Program-made: the position numbers and the translations under genes
Assembly: GCF_023898315.1 (NCBI RefSeq)
Contig: NC_064621.1
Coordinates: 540,971,383 to 541,035,382, forward strand
Length of the DNA: 64,000 nt
Direction of reading: 5' to 3'
Source: Schistocerca nitens
Lineage: Eukaryota > Arthropoda > Insecta > Orthoptera > Acrididae
Shown: positions 35,034 through 45,958 of the stretch, piece by piece
Layout: each line of letters begins with the position of its first letter
How positions within the stretch are numbered: position 1 is the stretch's first letter
Notes under the pieces: generated by a model
What the model was told of the DNA's origin: nothing
Database searches by the model: none
The model's input: only the letters and a program-made list of their open reading frames with translations

Positions 35034-35267
35034 ACAACGCTTTTTATAATTATTTAGTGCAGCAAATACTCGAAGAGTCCGCGTCGGCGCCTTCGGTCAC
35101 ATCTGCACGTAGAGGAGGTTAATTCCGCGTTCTGCCATAGGCAATTGTAAGATAAACAGATAATACGTAGTTTGTAAATCCAATGAATGTGTTCTAAGTT
35201 ATAACAAAAATCACATTATAATCTTAAATTTCTAAAACTAATATGAATAAATAAACAAACTCACCAG

Positions 35268-37800
35268 TCAGCAAAGTTTGAGTCTGGCTTTGACAGCAGA
35301 AAATTCGTTGATCATATCTTCATAGTTCAGACGGTTATCAGTTAGGAGGTCAGCTTCGATGTTAAGAATGGACGAGGCTTTCAGTCTCTCCTCAAACAAC
35401 GTAGAACATATGTACGATTTCAGTATTTTAAGAGCCAAAAACTAGCATTCTGCCGAACAATTTGTAAGTGTCATACATAGAAATATACTAAGAGCAATGT
35501 CAACATTCGAAAACATGGACTGTAACCTCTCTTTTCGTAAAAATTTACTCATTTCGACTGGTATATCACTAATCTCGGAAGATTTCAAAAGTTCCATGAA
35601 ATGTACACATTCACTAGGGAAGGAAGGCTCTAAATCCGTCTCATATGACACTTAAAGTTTTGCTCCACGTTCAGCAATATCATCAGGTGAACTGCTATTA
35701 AGGTTACTGAAAACTGTGAAGGAGCCAACAGCGTTCTATAGCTTTCATTCTTCCTCGCTAATTCGACGTACAAGTTGTCGAGTGTTGGGATAAATGTTTC
35801 GACTCTAAATTATTCCCTTCCAGTCAGAAAAACTTTTTCAGACTCCGCTTCTTCGTCATCATGAAGTCTGCGTTTTCGTGATCTTTTATAGGTGCATCCA
35901 TAATCTATATCATTTACAATCTCGATGGATTTATTTTCATAATAGTTGAACATGCCACGAATAGATGCAATAAATCCTACAAGTGATTCGTGTAATTCAT
36001 GCACTATTTTGGTATCACTATTTATACTTTGCAATTTCAGATTTTCACTATTAAATCTCTGGGTTATGTCCTTCCAAACTGTCATCATGAATACTGTTTC
36101 TAGTCTGCTGAGTTGATTCAATAAAGCTGAAGCCTCATTTCGCACAAGTGGTTTTTCAAGCGTATTATTGGCAATATGTGAGAGGGTATTGATAACGCCC
36201 TCCCAGTTTCTATATAGACTTACACACGCTTCCTCTCTTGCTGACCAACGTGTTTTTGATAAACGTTTTACCGCTTTGCTTCCTGGTTTCATGAAAGAAA
36301 GAAGTTTATCCCAGCGCTGTGTAGAATCAGAGAAAAAATTATAAAGGTTTTGCACTACATTGAAAAATGAACATGCTTCCCGACAACAAATGGCTCTGAG
36401 CACTATGGGACTTAACATCTATGGTCATCAGTCCCCTTCCCGACAACAGCTTGCAGCACTAGTGCCGAGTAAATTCAAAGAAGCACATAATGCGCTTTCG
36501 GATTTCATTCTTTAATGCGTGCCTGCAAACCATTGTAGGTTCCTGCTTGCGTTGTCATATGACTGGGCTCTACAGTCAGTAATATCAATGGAATTTGTAG
36601 ACAGGACTTTTAGTATGGCGTCAGCTAAGTTTTCGGACTTGTGTCCCAGGTTTGTTAAAAACAGAAGGAAACGTTCAACAGGTTCACCATTCTCGTTCAC
36701 ATATCTTAATATGAAAAATAATTGATCAATATGTGACATATCCACAGTAGAATCTACTATTATAGAGAAATGTTTGGCCTGTTTTATTTCACTTATAATA
36801 ATTCTTTTTATTCGTTCAGAAAGAAGCTCTATTATTTCATCATATATTGTTTAAGAAAGATAACTCGTAAGTCCCTGTCCTGGCTTTCCATATCGTTCAG
36901 TGTGCTCTGCGAGAGAAGGATCAAACGCGGTTATAAGTTCAAGAGACATCATAAATTGACCATTATGTAATGAATGGAATCTTTCAACGTGTCCACCTAG
37001 AGAAAGTCCATGACTTGTTACCTTCTACACTACTGCAAACACCCTTTTCAATAAACTGAGTCAGTAGATTTTTCCTACCTCAACATATGACTCGAAATGG
37101 TTATCTGTTGTTCCACGTGACTTTTTTCTTGTTAAGAGTGAGAATTCAGAATTTTTGTGTTCGAGTGAATTCTCATGATGAGATAAAATATTAGAAATAT
37201 TTTTCCAATCTACAATATCATTAGTAGCAATCGCAGCCTTACCTCTGAACAATTTAGATGGTGCACAAAAAACAGCACCAGTGCTTCAGGAGTATACTAG
37301 AAAATTACGCGAAGTTGATTCACCATTTAAAAATTTATGGAAAATACATTTTTGTTCAAATATCTGGTTTTATCGCCTATTGATCTTCTTGAATTCGGAA
37401 AATCACCGTTACCGTTTTGCTTAATGCCACCTTGTAAGAGAATGTCGATTGTTGACTCATTGACACACCATTCTGCAGGATCATCACGAACGAGATTATT
37501 TCTTTTTTTAATGTCTGATTCGACACTTAGTTTTTCGTGAAATTCGAAATCCGGAACAATCTGCTTTTCTTCATTTTTAGCTTTTGTTTCGTCTGTATTT
37601 ACTTATTTAACAACAGCTGCAGTGCCAGAAATATCATCCATACTACTTGAAGTAGAACCAGCAATGTTTTATGTGAAACATTTTTCTACTCTGCCAAGCG
37701 TTTTTAGAACATTGGCTTCTCGTTCTCGCTTTTCCTTCGATAATTTCCGAAATCCCGCCACATCTAATTTTGCACATTTGCTCTTTTCACTGTTATTCAT
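35268..37800 (-). pseudogene. hAT transposase gene (TTF zinc finger, DUF4371, dimerisation domain), broken
   Basis: The ATG at 37800 opens MNNSEKSKCAKLDVAGFRKL, the usual lysine-rich start of ZMYM1-like hAT proteins. Around 37061-37330 lies the TTF-type zinc-finger region, with SWISH-type text 'IVDWKNISNILSHHENSLEH'. The segment 36512-36745 encodes DUF4371 (HIDQLFFILRYVNENGEPVE, then CRAQSYDNASRN). The segment 35810-36418 encodes the RNase-H-fold region (LSKTRWSAREEACVSLYRNW). The end (35268-35480) encodes the C-terminal dimerisation part (STLFEERLKASSILNIEADL, then EFSAVKARLKLC). Multiple stops and shifts break it, and a SINE stub separates two blocks at 36388-36435. Confidence 0.85.
36388..36435 (-). 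mobile_element. 48-bp 5'-truncated SINE stub with target-site duplication
   Basis: Only the 3' end of the 2545-2750 family is present (AAATGGCTCTGAGCACTATG, then the ATCAGTCCCC block). CTTCCCGACAAC is repeated exactly on both sides (36376-36387 and 36436-36447), which proves retroposition of the stub itself, not later deletion. It interrupts the hAT coding region within its CCREACSFF-type block. Confidence 0.9.
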
Positions 37801-39411
37801 GTTAAGGCACATTCAAAATTGTCAACCAACAATCAAAACAAAAGAAAAAAAGTTTGTAAAAGGAAAGAAAGAAAGACTGTATCCAGTTCCAATCGTACTA
37901 CACCACACATGAGCACAAAACTTTTTACTTTAAACACAGCACACGTGCACAAAGATTTTTCCTTTAAACACTGCGATGAACTGACCAATTCTCGACATAA
38001 CTGTGCTATGAAAGAACGACAATGCAGAATAATTTAATTTCATTGTTGCTTGTTTCTCTGTTGTCAGTGAACAGCACACCTGCTGGCTGGAATTCTTCTC
38101 GTAAAGAAAACAGCACAGTCCCTTTTTGGCTTCTGTTTCCCTCGTCGCCGGAATTTTAACTGGGACGCCGATATGTTCTGAATATTATTGACACTGTCTT
38201 TCTAATTCAAAAAGCAAATAATTTGTTCAATGTCTTGCGGTTAGGTGTGCTGGATCGACTCTTATCCCACTTATTCCTGTAACATTTTAGCGGTTTCTGA
38301 GGCTGGAGTAGACAGACTACAAAGTTTAAGTAGGCTTGTTGGCAGTTGATGTGGTGTGTTGTCATTTGTGTGAACACTGCTGTTATGTCTGTACGCAAAT
38401 GCACCTCTTGTTCCAACATAAAATAAAAATAACCTTTCCTCGAAGAAGAAAAAGCTTAGTTAAGAAGTTTAATAAAAAAATTTGCAATGCCACGTACTGT
38501 TCAATCGCACAGAGTGGAAACTTTGTTATCGTGCCAGCTGCAGCACAATAAATGAGACAAACGAAAGTTGGTTTCTTCTTCTTTTTTCATGAAAAAAGTA
38601 ACTAAGTAAATAAATAAATAATATTTTTAAACTGTTGTTAACTGTATTTCGCACATCATTAGATATTCTGTTTATGTTCTTTTCATATAAAGATGTGTTT
38701 AAAAATGTAAAACATTTACAGTATCTACATGTTTTGTTAAATGGCTGTCATTAAATAAAAGCTCAGATATTGAAGACCACATCGCTTTCACATTAATTAC
38801 AGTGATGGAGAGTTCACTTGATACTTCCCCATTATTTCTACAAGAAATTTAAGTAGCGTCGGGTTTTATATACTAAGGCCCACACATGTTACCGTATTTA
38901 AGAAACTGCTGATTAGTTTATCACAGCTTTTCAGGAGTCCCGGTGTTTTCACAGGGAAAATATGGTAAGGTTAAGCAGAAGCCGACAACATTCTTGGAGT
39001 AATAATGTTTCAAACATTGTATTGTAGATTGACGCCCTGACAGCTTACTTCAAAATATTTTGAACAATCATGAAGATGATACCAGACAGAAGCCCAATGT
39101 TAATTTCCGTTCGGTCACCAAGTAAACTATGTCTGTCTCCAAGCTTGTATTGTCGAATTTCGTTCTTAATGCTTATTTAAACTAGCAAGTTGTTTAACAA
39201 TATTAAAAATTTTTGTCGTTTGTAAGCGCAGTTATTTTAAAATTTAAAGGTTAAAATAAGTACAGAGCAAAAAATGCTGCCCACCTTAAAGTGCCGTCCC
39301 TTGGCACATGCCTAGTGGGTCTATAAGTAAAGTGGCCAGTATGTTAAAATGTTGAGTTCGGCACGATCGTGAAAACGAAAGCGAATATTAGTTGTTTATT
39401 TTGGTTTGTAC

Positions 39412-40260
39412 AATGGTTTTTACAAATGGGAACGTAGCTTAGCGCAATAAATTACAGCAACAAGAAGAAGAAGATACATCTGTCTTTCTTTAAGTTTCCT
39501 AAAGACCCTAAGAGGTATGTACTATCATGTTACTAAACTGTATCATCAGGATTCGCTCGCAAACTACATGGATATTGATGATTAATGTTCCGTTTTAGGG
39601 GTAGAAAATGGATAGTGAATAGCAGATGAGAACATCTTATGAAAGAAGACCTTGTTCAACTTTATAATAATGTTAAGTTTTGTCCACTAAACGTTGAACA
39701 AAACCAGTTCATGAATACAGACAATATTAAACTCGAGTGGAATGCAGTTAAACTCACTGTTTGGCATTTCAAATAAACCACCTCAACTGACGATGAAGAG
39801 GAAACTCCTACAAAGCTTCGACAATTCGTCTAAAGCTGTAAAATATTCTATGGCACAGAAGCAGCCAGTTCAACTCTCCATATATCAGTGCCAATTCATC
39901 TGAATCGTCATTACAGCCCTGCTTTGACGATGAAGTGGCAAAACTAAGTGCAGTTATTTGTGTCTAGAGAAAGCTTGTGGATTATCAGAATGTGCAAATC
40001 GCAAGACTTCATCCAAAACTGTTATGGGACAAGGAAAGCGCCTATCATTTTAAGTACAGACAGCCACAGAAACTGTATGAGAAGGATCAAATGAAGAAGG
40101 AAAAACAAATTTTGAAGACTATAGGATCCCGATATTTAAAAAGAGATGCCAGATTGAAATGCCATTTACAAGATGGAAAGACAAAAATTAACTGTTTGCT
40201 GTTTTATGTTCCCATCAGTGCATACATTACAGAGGTATGTGGAAGGCATACAAATTAACT
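39412..40260 (+). pseudogene. THAP-domain gene remnant with one intron
   Basis: From ATG 39412, MVFTNGNVA followed by a shifted frame LSFFKFPKDPKR matches the first half of a THAP zinc finger. A consensus intron GTATGT...TTTTAG (39515-39598) separates it from the second half: GRKWIVNSR, LVQLYNNVKFC, FMNTDNIKLEWNAVKLTVWHF, which is the C-terminal half with the AVPTLF-like box. The zinc ligands are largely lost (no CxxC start; CxxH reads CPLN), and there is an internal TGA. After a gap, 39977-40258 encodes a charged, coiled-coil-like stretch (LYEKDQMKKEKQILKTIG). It could be a P-element-type transposase or a host THAP gene; either way it is dead. Confidence 0.65.
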
Positions 40261-40863
40261 GTGTGATAAGTGACAATATATTCCACCTTTTATGCAGAAG
40301 GTACAACATTTCTCCGATACTGATAAACTACTGAATATGTCTTTGGATGAAAAGTCTTTAATGACAAATTTAACAGATGACAGACCTTCTGACAGTGTTA
40401 TTGGCTGTGAGGACTTGTGGTTTACACTCACAGTATGTTTCTCCCACTATTTTGCAGATGCTCGTCCCACTTAGAACAATATAAAGATGAAGGCCTTACT
40501 AGTGGGAACAGGCGACATTGACTAAAACACAGTAGGCCTCTGGAACAACAGATGGGGCGTCGATCCCTTTTGCATGTAGAGGTACATGTCTGTGCGTCTT
40601 CTGTGTGAATCTGTGTGATTATATTCCGTTGATGTGGTAAGCTGCAGTTCTATCAAATGTCACAAGCGTTTCTTCACGAATATTTTATTACTTGCCCCTG
40701 GATTCATGATTTTATCCCTACTTGCGCTTATTTTTGAATCATTTTAGAAACATCTATGTCTTCTGATAATACATAAACTCTTGGAGGCAAAAAAAAAATA
40801 GTTCAAATGTTTCGTAAATCAAGTAGGAAATGGATGCAAAACAAACGTTATGCTTACGAAACA
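40261..40863. other. Spacer without recognised feature
   Basis: The frame 40292-40474 has no recognisable domain. It could be the decayed continuation of the THAP gene. Confidence 0.4.
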
Positions 40864-43800
40864 TGTGATTAGATTAGATTAGATTAATACTAGTTCCATG
40901 GATCATGAATACGATATTTCGTAATGATGTGGAACGAGTCGAATTTTCCAATACATGACATAATTAGGTTAATTTAACAACATACTTAAGTTAATATAAC
41001 AACTTTATTTTATTGTGTTTTTTTGTTTTTCTTTATTTTTTATTTTTATTTTTTTAATTTAATTTTATTTTTTTTAAATATTTTTTTGTTTTTTTTTCTT
41101 AATTTATATCTAAAAATTCCTCTATGGACTAGAAGGAGTTGTCATTCAGAAATTCTTTTAATTTCTTCTTAAATACTTGTTGGTTATCTGTCAGACTTTT
41201 GATACTATTTGGTAAGTGACCAAAGACTTTAGTGCCAGTATAATTCACCCCTTTCTGTGCCAAAGTTAGATTTAATCTTGAATAGTGATGATCATCCTGT
41301 CTCCTAGTATTGTAGTTATGCACACTGCTATTACTTTTGAATTGGGTTTGGTTGTTAATAACAAATTTCATAAGAGAGTATATATACTGAGAAGCTACTG
41401 TGAATATCCCTAGATCCTTAAATAAATGTCTGCAGGATGATCTTGGGTGGACTCCAGCTATTATTCTGATTACACGCTTTTGTGCAATAAATACTTTATT
41501 CCTCAGTGATGAATTACCCCAAAATATGATGCCATATGAAAGCAATGAGTGAAAATAGGCGTAGTAAGCTAATTTACTAAGATGTCTATCACCAAAATTT
41601 GCAATGACACTTATTGCGTAAGTAGCTGAACTCAAACGTTTCAGCAGATCATCAACGTGTTTCTTCCAATTTAATCTCTCATCAATGGACACACCTAAAA
41701 ATTTACAATATTCTACCTTAGCTATATGCTTCTGATTAAGGTCTATATTTATTAATGGCGTCATACCATTCACTGTACGGAACTGTATGTACTGTGTCTT
41801 ATCAAAATTCAGTGAGAGTCCGTTTACAAGGAACCACTTAGTAATTTTCTGAAAGACAGTATTGACAATTTCATCAGTTAATTCTTGTTTGTCAGGTGTG
41901 ATTACTATACTTGTATCATCAGCAAAGAGAACTAACTTTGCCTCTTCATGAATATAGAATGGCAAGTCATCAATATATAATAAGAACAACAAAGGACCCA
42001 AGACTGACCCTTGTGGAACCCCATTCTTGATAGTTCCCCAGTTTGAGGAATGGGCTGATCTTTGCATGTTACGAGAACTACTTATTTCAACTTTCTGCAT
42101 TCTTCCAGTTAGGTACGAATTAAACCATTTGTGCACTATCCCACTCATGCCACAATACTTGAGCTTGTCTAGCAGAATTTCATGATTTACACAATCAAAA
42201 GCCTTTGAGAGATCACAAAAAATCCCAAAGGGTGGTGTTCGGTTATTCAGATCATTCAAAATTTGACTGGTGAAAGCATATATGGCATTTTCTGTTGAAA
42301 AACCTTTCTGGAAACCAAACTGACATTTTGTTAGTACTTCATTTTTACAGATATGTGAAGCTACTCTTGAATACATTACTTTCTCAAAAATTTTGGATAA
42401 AGCTGTTAGAAGGGAGATTGGATGGTAATTGTTGACATCAGATCTATCCCCCTTTTTATGCAAAGGTATAACAATAGCATATTTCAGTCTATCAGGGAAA
42501 ATGCCCTGTTCCAGAGAGCTATTACACAGGTGGCTGAGAATCTTACTTATCTGTTGAGAACAAGCTTTTAGTATTTTGCTGGAAATGCCACCAATTCCAT
42601 GTGAGTTTTTGCTTTTAAGCAAGTTTATTATTTTCCTAATTTCAGAGGGAGAAGTGGGTGAGATTTCAATTGTATCAAATTGCATAGGTATGGCCTCTTC
42701 CATTAACAGCCTAGCATCTTCTAATGAACACCTGGATCCTACTATATCCACAACATTTAGAAAATGATTATTAAAAATATTTTCAACTTCTGACTTTTTG
42801 TTCGTAAAGTTTTCATTCAATTTTATGGTAATACTGTCTTCCTCTGCTCTTGGTTGACCTGTTTCTCTTTTAATAATATTCCAAATTGTTTTAATTTTAT
42901 TATCAGAGTTGCTGATTTCAGACATGATACACATACTCCTGGATTTTTTAATAACTTTTCTTAATATAACACAGTAGTTTTTATAATGTTTGATAGTTTC
43001 TGGGTCACTACTCTTTCTTGCTGTCAGATACATTTCCCTTTTCCGGTTACAAGATATTTTTATACCCTTAGTAAGCCATGGTTTGTTACAAGGTTTCTTA
43101 CGAGTATATTTAACTATTTTCTTGGGGAAGCAGTTTTCAAATGCATTTACAAAAATGTCATGAAATAAATTATATTTTAAATTGGCATCAGGTTCACGGT
43201 ACACCTCATCCCAGTCTAACTGCTGTAGGCTTTCCCTGAAATTTGCAATTGTTAAATCGTTGACTGGACGTACTACTTTGGAGGACTGTTTAGTATTGCT
43301 GAATGGAGCTATGTCATATATTGTAACTAGCTGTGCACCATGATCAGAAAGACCATTCTCAACAGGCTGAGCATTTATCTGGTTAAACTTATCTTGGTCT
43401 ATAAAGAAGTTATCTATCAGTGAGCTGCTATCCTTTACCACCCGAGTAGGAAAATCAATAACAGGTGTCAAATTGAAAGAACCGAATAATACTTCAAGGT
43501 CATTTTTCCTATTACCCTCTTTCAGAGAATCTACATTGAAGTCCCCACAAATAATAATTTGCTTCCCCCTGTCTGACAGATAGCATAACAAGGAGTCCAA
43601 ATTTTTCAGAAATAGATGAAAATTTCCTGATGGGGACCTATATACAGTTACAATTATAAATGTGCCTTTATTTAATTTAAGCTCACAGGCACATGCTTCT
43701 ATATGTTTCTCTACACAAAACTTTTTTGTTTCTATACTTTTTGCACAATGATAACTTTTGACATATATGGCAACTCCTCCTTTCTCCATATTTTCTCTCA

Positions 43801-44345
43801 TTGCATGTGCAGAGAGCTTATATCCACTTACATTTACCTTATCCATATCAGTAACAATGTGATGCTCAGACAGGCATAGTATATCTATTTCATTCTCAGC
43901 TTCTAAATCTTCTAAACAAACCAGAAGCTCATCTACTTTATTCTTTAAACTCCAAATATTTTGATGCAATATACTTACATTATTTTTAATTATACTTTTA
44001 TGAGAACCTTTCCTTATTCTAACATTTGCAGTACTCTCCTGTCTGAGTTTCTCATTGTGCTTAGGCCTAGTTCCTATACCAGTGGTCACACGGTGTTCAG
44101 AGAGGCAGATTATGTCAACTGGGTTGGGTGACTTTAATTCATCAATGCAATTACCTAGGACCGAGATACAACTTGGTGGAGATAAAATTTCTGGTGATTG
44201 GTGAAAATTTATAATTGATAGCTGTGATTGGTGATCCAATGTGCTAGAATTGTGCTGTTTAATTTCTTTCCTAAACTGAAGATTTGTTTCAATCCTGACC
44301 TCTCGTAATGAAGTTCTCCTTTCTCGTCGCTTGGAACGCTAGTGT
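40864..44345 (-). mobile_element. CR1-type LINE with uninterrupted ORF2, lacking ORF1
   Basis: The 3' end carries repeated ATTAGATTAG at 40869-40886 (AATCTAATCTAAT on the minus strand). A trailer of about 240 bp includes a T-rich run (41005-41105). ORF2 fills 41129-44338. The 5' end stops near 44345, so ORF1 and the 5' untranslated region are absent. No target duplication was found. This is the best preserved of three copies of the subfamily (others at 26110-27935 and 56920-57541). Confidence 0.88.
41129..44338 (-). CDS. CR1 ORF2 polyprotein (endonuclease plus reverse transcriptase), open throughout
   Basis: The frame is open from about 44338, and no ATG occurs before DMDKVN; counting from the TTG at 44239 gives 1036 residues. 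Endonuclease: N94 (SILHQN), E125 (LSEHH), D233 and N235 (CGDFN), D276, D299 and H300 (SDHG). Reverse transcriptase: residues 530-900, with CDLSKAFDCVNH (D676), [20 protein letters not shown] and [10 protein letters not shown] (D774, D775). A first, divergent copy of the endonuclease start (residues 7-56: LSIINFHQSPEILS...PVDIICLSEHRVTTGIG) precedes the real one (88-131). Two conserved positions are changed: G550 where relatives have HGIDGIS, and H606 in NYHPISLL where R is usual. So it is full length but probably weak or dead. Confidence 0.88.
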   Translation of the reverse strand, partial: RSKRRERRTSLREVRIETNLQFRKEIKQHNSSTLDHQSQLSIINFHQSPEILSPPSCISVLGNCIDELKSPNPVDIICLSEHRVTTGIGTRPKHNEKLRQESTANVRIRKGSHKSIIKNNVSILHQNIWSLKNKVDELLVCLEDLEAENEIDILCLSEHHIVTDMDKVNVSGYKLSAHAMRENMEKGGVAIYVKSYHCAKSIETKKFCVEKHIEACACELKLNKGTFIIVTVYRSPSGNFHLFLKNLDSLLCYLSDRGKQIIICGDFNVDSLKEGNRKNDLEVLFGSFNLTPVIDFPTRVVKDSSSLIDNFFIDQDKFNQINAQPVENGLSDHGAQLVTIYDIAPFSNTKQSSKVVRPVNDLTIANFRESLQQLDWDEVYREPDANLKYNLFHDIFVNAFENCFPKKIVKYTRKKPCNKPWLTKGIKISCNRKREMYLTARKSSDPETIKHYKNYCVILRKVIKKSRSMCIMSEISNSDNKIKTIWNIIKRETGQPRAEEDSITIKLNENFTNKKSEVENIFNNHFLNVVDIVGSRCSLEDARLLMEEAIPMQFDTIEISPTSPSEIRKIINLLKSKNSHGIGGISSKILKACSQQISKILSHLCNSSLEQGIFPDRLKYAIVIPLHKKGDRSDVNNYHPISLLTALSKIFEKVMYSRVASHICKNEVLTKCQFGFQKGFSTENAIYAFTSQILNDLNNRTPPFGIFCDLSKAFDCVNHEILLDKLKYCGMSGIVHKWFNSYLTGRMQKVEISSSRNMQRSAHSSNWGTIKNGVPQGSVLGPLLFLLYIDDLPFYIHEEAKLVLFADDTSIVITPDKQELTDEIVNTVFQKITKWFLVNGLSLNFDKTQYIQFRTVNGMTPLINIDLNQKHIAKVEYCKFLGVSIDERLNWKKHVDDLLKRLSSATYAISVIANFGDRHLSKLAYYAYFHSLLSYGIIFWGNSSLRNKVFIAQKRVIRIIAGVHPRSSCRHLFKDLGIFTVASQYIYSLMKFVINNQTQFKSNSSVHNYNTRRQDDHHYSRLNLTLAQKGVNYTGTKVFGHLPNSIKSLTDNQQVFKKKLKEFLNDNSF

Positions 44346-44462
44346 CGCTCCAGCTCTCAAACTGTAACAACTTTTACAGCAGTGATTGTCGCGACTGTTA
44401 TGTTAGTCTGTGTACGAAGTGTCATTACAGTGTCGGGCAGACACGCTATTCATAGAGTTGCC

Positions 44463-44520
44463 CTATCTAACTGCGACCTCGCTGGGACACTCTATCTAAC
44501 TGCGACCTCGCTGGGACATT
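44463..44520. repeat. 29-bp tandem duplication at the hAT left end
   Basis: CTATCTAACTGCGACCTCGC begins two units at 44463 and 44492 that differ only near the last bases. The duplication is young compared with the decay of the surrounding element. Confidence 0.9.
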
Positions 44521-45958
44521 CTGAGATAGGTTTGTCAAAATCAAGTAAAAAATTTATATAATATAACTGCTTTTTATTTAGAACACTACCGGTATTACAT
44601 GGATATGCTCCGGTAGAAGTAGTTGGTACGCCACGTTTTTCGGAAGATTTCATCTTCTTCAGCAAGTAATTTTTCCCATTTACGTATTTGCATACTCCAT
44701 GTAAGTCATCTTGTAGTTAAACTGGCGTTAGAAGATTGATTCCACAGTCCCTGGCAGCAGTCAATTTCTTTTATCACCCCACTGGGCCGACGTCAGCGAA
44801 AATACTTTTTCCACAATGGCATCATATGCGGGAATAGAAAGCAAATACTCGCATAATTTTAGCAGCTGGTGTTTGTATTGAGGATTTTCGTTTTTCTTAA
44901 GAAATTAAATCCACCTTTCTTCTAGGAGTGTTTAGACTTCCATTCTTACAAGTCACACTTAGTTTTTAAAAAGTTCTTCAGACACATATACTGCTGAAAA
45001 CAACTGTCGCCTGAAATCCTTACACCATTTATATTCAGGTATATAATAGTGTTTACAATCATCCCCCAGTTTGGGGTTTCAGATAGAATCATCCAATCGA
45101 ATACTTGATATTTATTAAAAGAAATAGCCCATTTCTCTAAGTAACCAAATGCTATGGCACAGAAAGCCATTCTCTCTCTCTCTCTCTCTCAAATTTCGAA
45201 ATCAAGTTAATTATTTCTTGGTTAGGGTTCTTATTCTTTAATTTGTTCGAATTCATTTGGTTTGCATGGCAATAAAAGTGGCAGTCTCCTAATCATTCAA
45301 ACGTCTTTGAGTGTCGATTGATATTTTCTTATTTCAACTATCGAGACTTTATTCTTCTCCATGCTTTTTACATTTTTTTTCCAAACAGAACCAAGTTTGA
45401 CTGCAGAAACATGAAGTAAATTTCACTGATCGGACTACTGAAAAAATCTAAAACTAGTTTAGGTAGCCTGTCTTCGGCATAAAAAATATGGAATCCAAAG
45501 TTTAATAATTCTCTCAACTGTGGACATTAATGACAGCTGCATCTTGTTTTTGAGTGAGATGGAAGACTCTGATGATTGACAGCAATGGATAAGCAGAACT
45601 CTTTCAGCTTCTCTGTCCTTACCATGTGTATTGAAAAATAATTAAATATTTTCATAATGGTTATTTCATTGTTGGCAATTAAGACTCCAGCACTGCTTGA
45701 AATAGTATTGTGGAGACTATGGGCAGTGCTTGATGGGCAGGGCATCCAATTTCTTCTACTTTTTTTTCCTAGTTCTTCTTTGATTTGGTCATGTCGATGA
45801 AGCCCTCCACAGTTGGCATTGGTATGTCTCCACAAAATGTTATTAATTTATCTAATGGAATTTGCAATTATCTTCAAGTATCTTAACAAAACTATGTAAT
45901 TGTCTCCAGTGTTTCGTTATTCAGCGAATCAAACTTCAACAGCTTCTGCTGGGTTTTG

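Larger units (their letters stand above)
30331..35085 (-). mobile_element. Almost complete CR1-type LINE with ORF1, ORF2 and repeated 5' monomers
   Basis: The direct repeat GGCGCCTT flanks the element on both sides, giving a length of 4755 bp. Reading on the minus strand: 5' untranslated region 35085-34545 with two 178-bp monomers; ORF1 34544-33528; ORF2 about 33354-30467; then a short trailer ending in repeated AATCTAATCTA, the CR1-type 3' microsatellite. Only two lesions interrupt ORF2, so the insertion is fairly recent. It landed in the 3' part of a hAT element. CR1 elements move by target-primed reverse transcription, with ORF2 supplying endonuclease and RT. Confidence 0.85.
29234..39340 (-). 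mobile_element. hAT transposon (ZMYM1-like), split by a CR1 insertion
   Basis: The left end at 29234 reads CAGTGGCAGATTTA and continues to GCGGCCCTAGGCAC, a hAT-type terminus. The right end near 39340, read inward on the minus strand, gives CTGGCCACTTTACTTATAGA and then ACTAGGCATGTGCC, also hAT-like. The two ends match only in part and I found no matching 8-bp duplication, so they may belong to two copies. The transposase gene lies at 35268-37800 on the minus strand. A 4.75-kb CR1 (30331-35085) sits in its 3' trailer with duplicated GGCGCCTT at 30323-30330 and 35086-35093. A SINE stub sits in the coding part. The long 5' leader (37801-39340) holds no other gene that I can name. Confidence 0.6.

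Noticed and set aside
41005-41105. T-rich run as a poly-A tail of a retrogene
   Set aside because: It lies within the trailer of the CR1, before its own 3' repeat, and no retrogene adjoins it.
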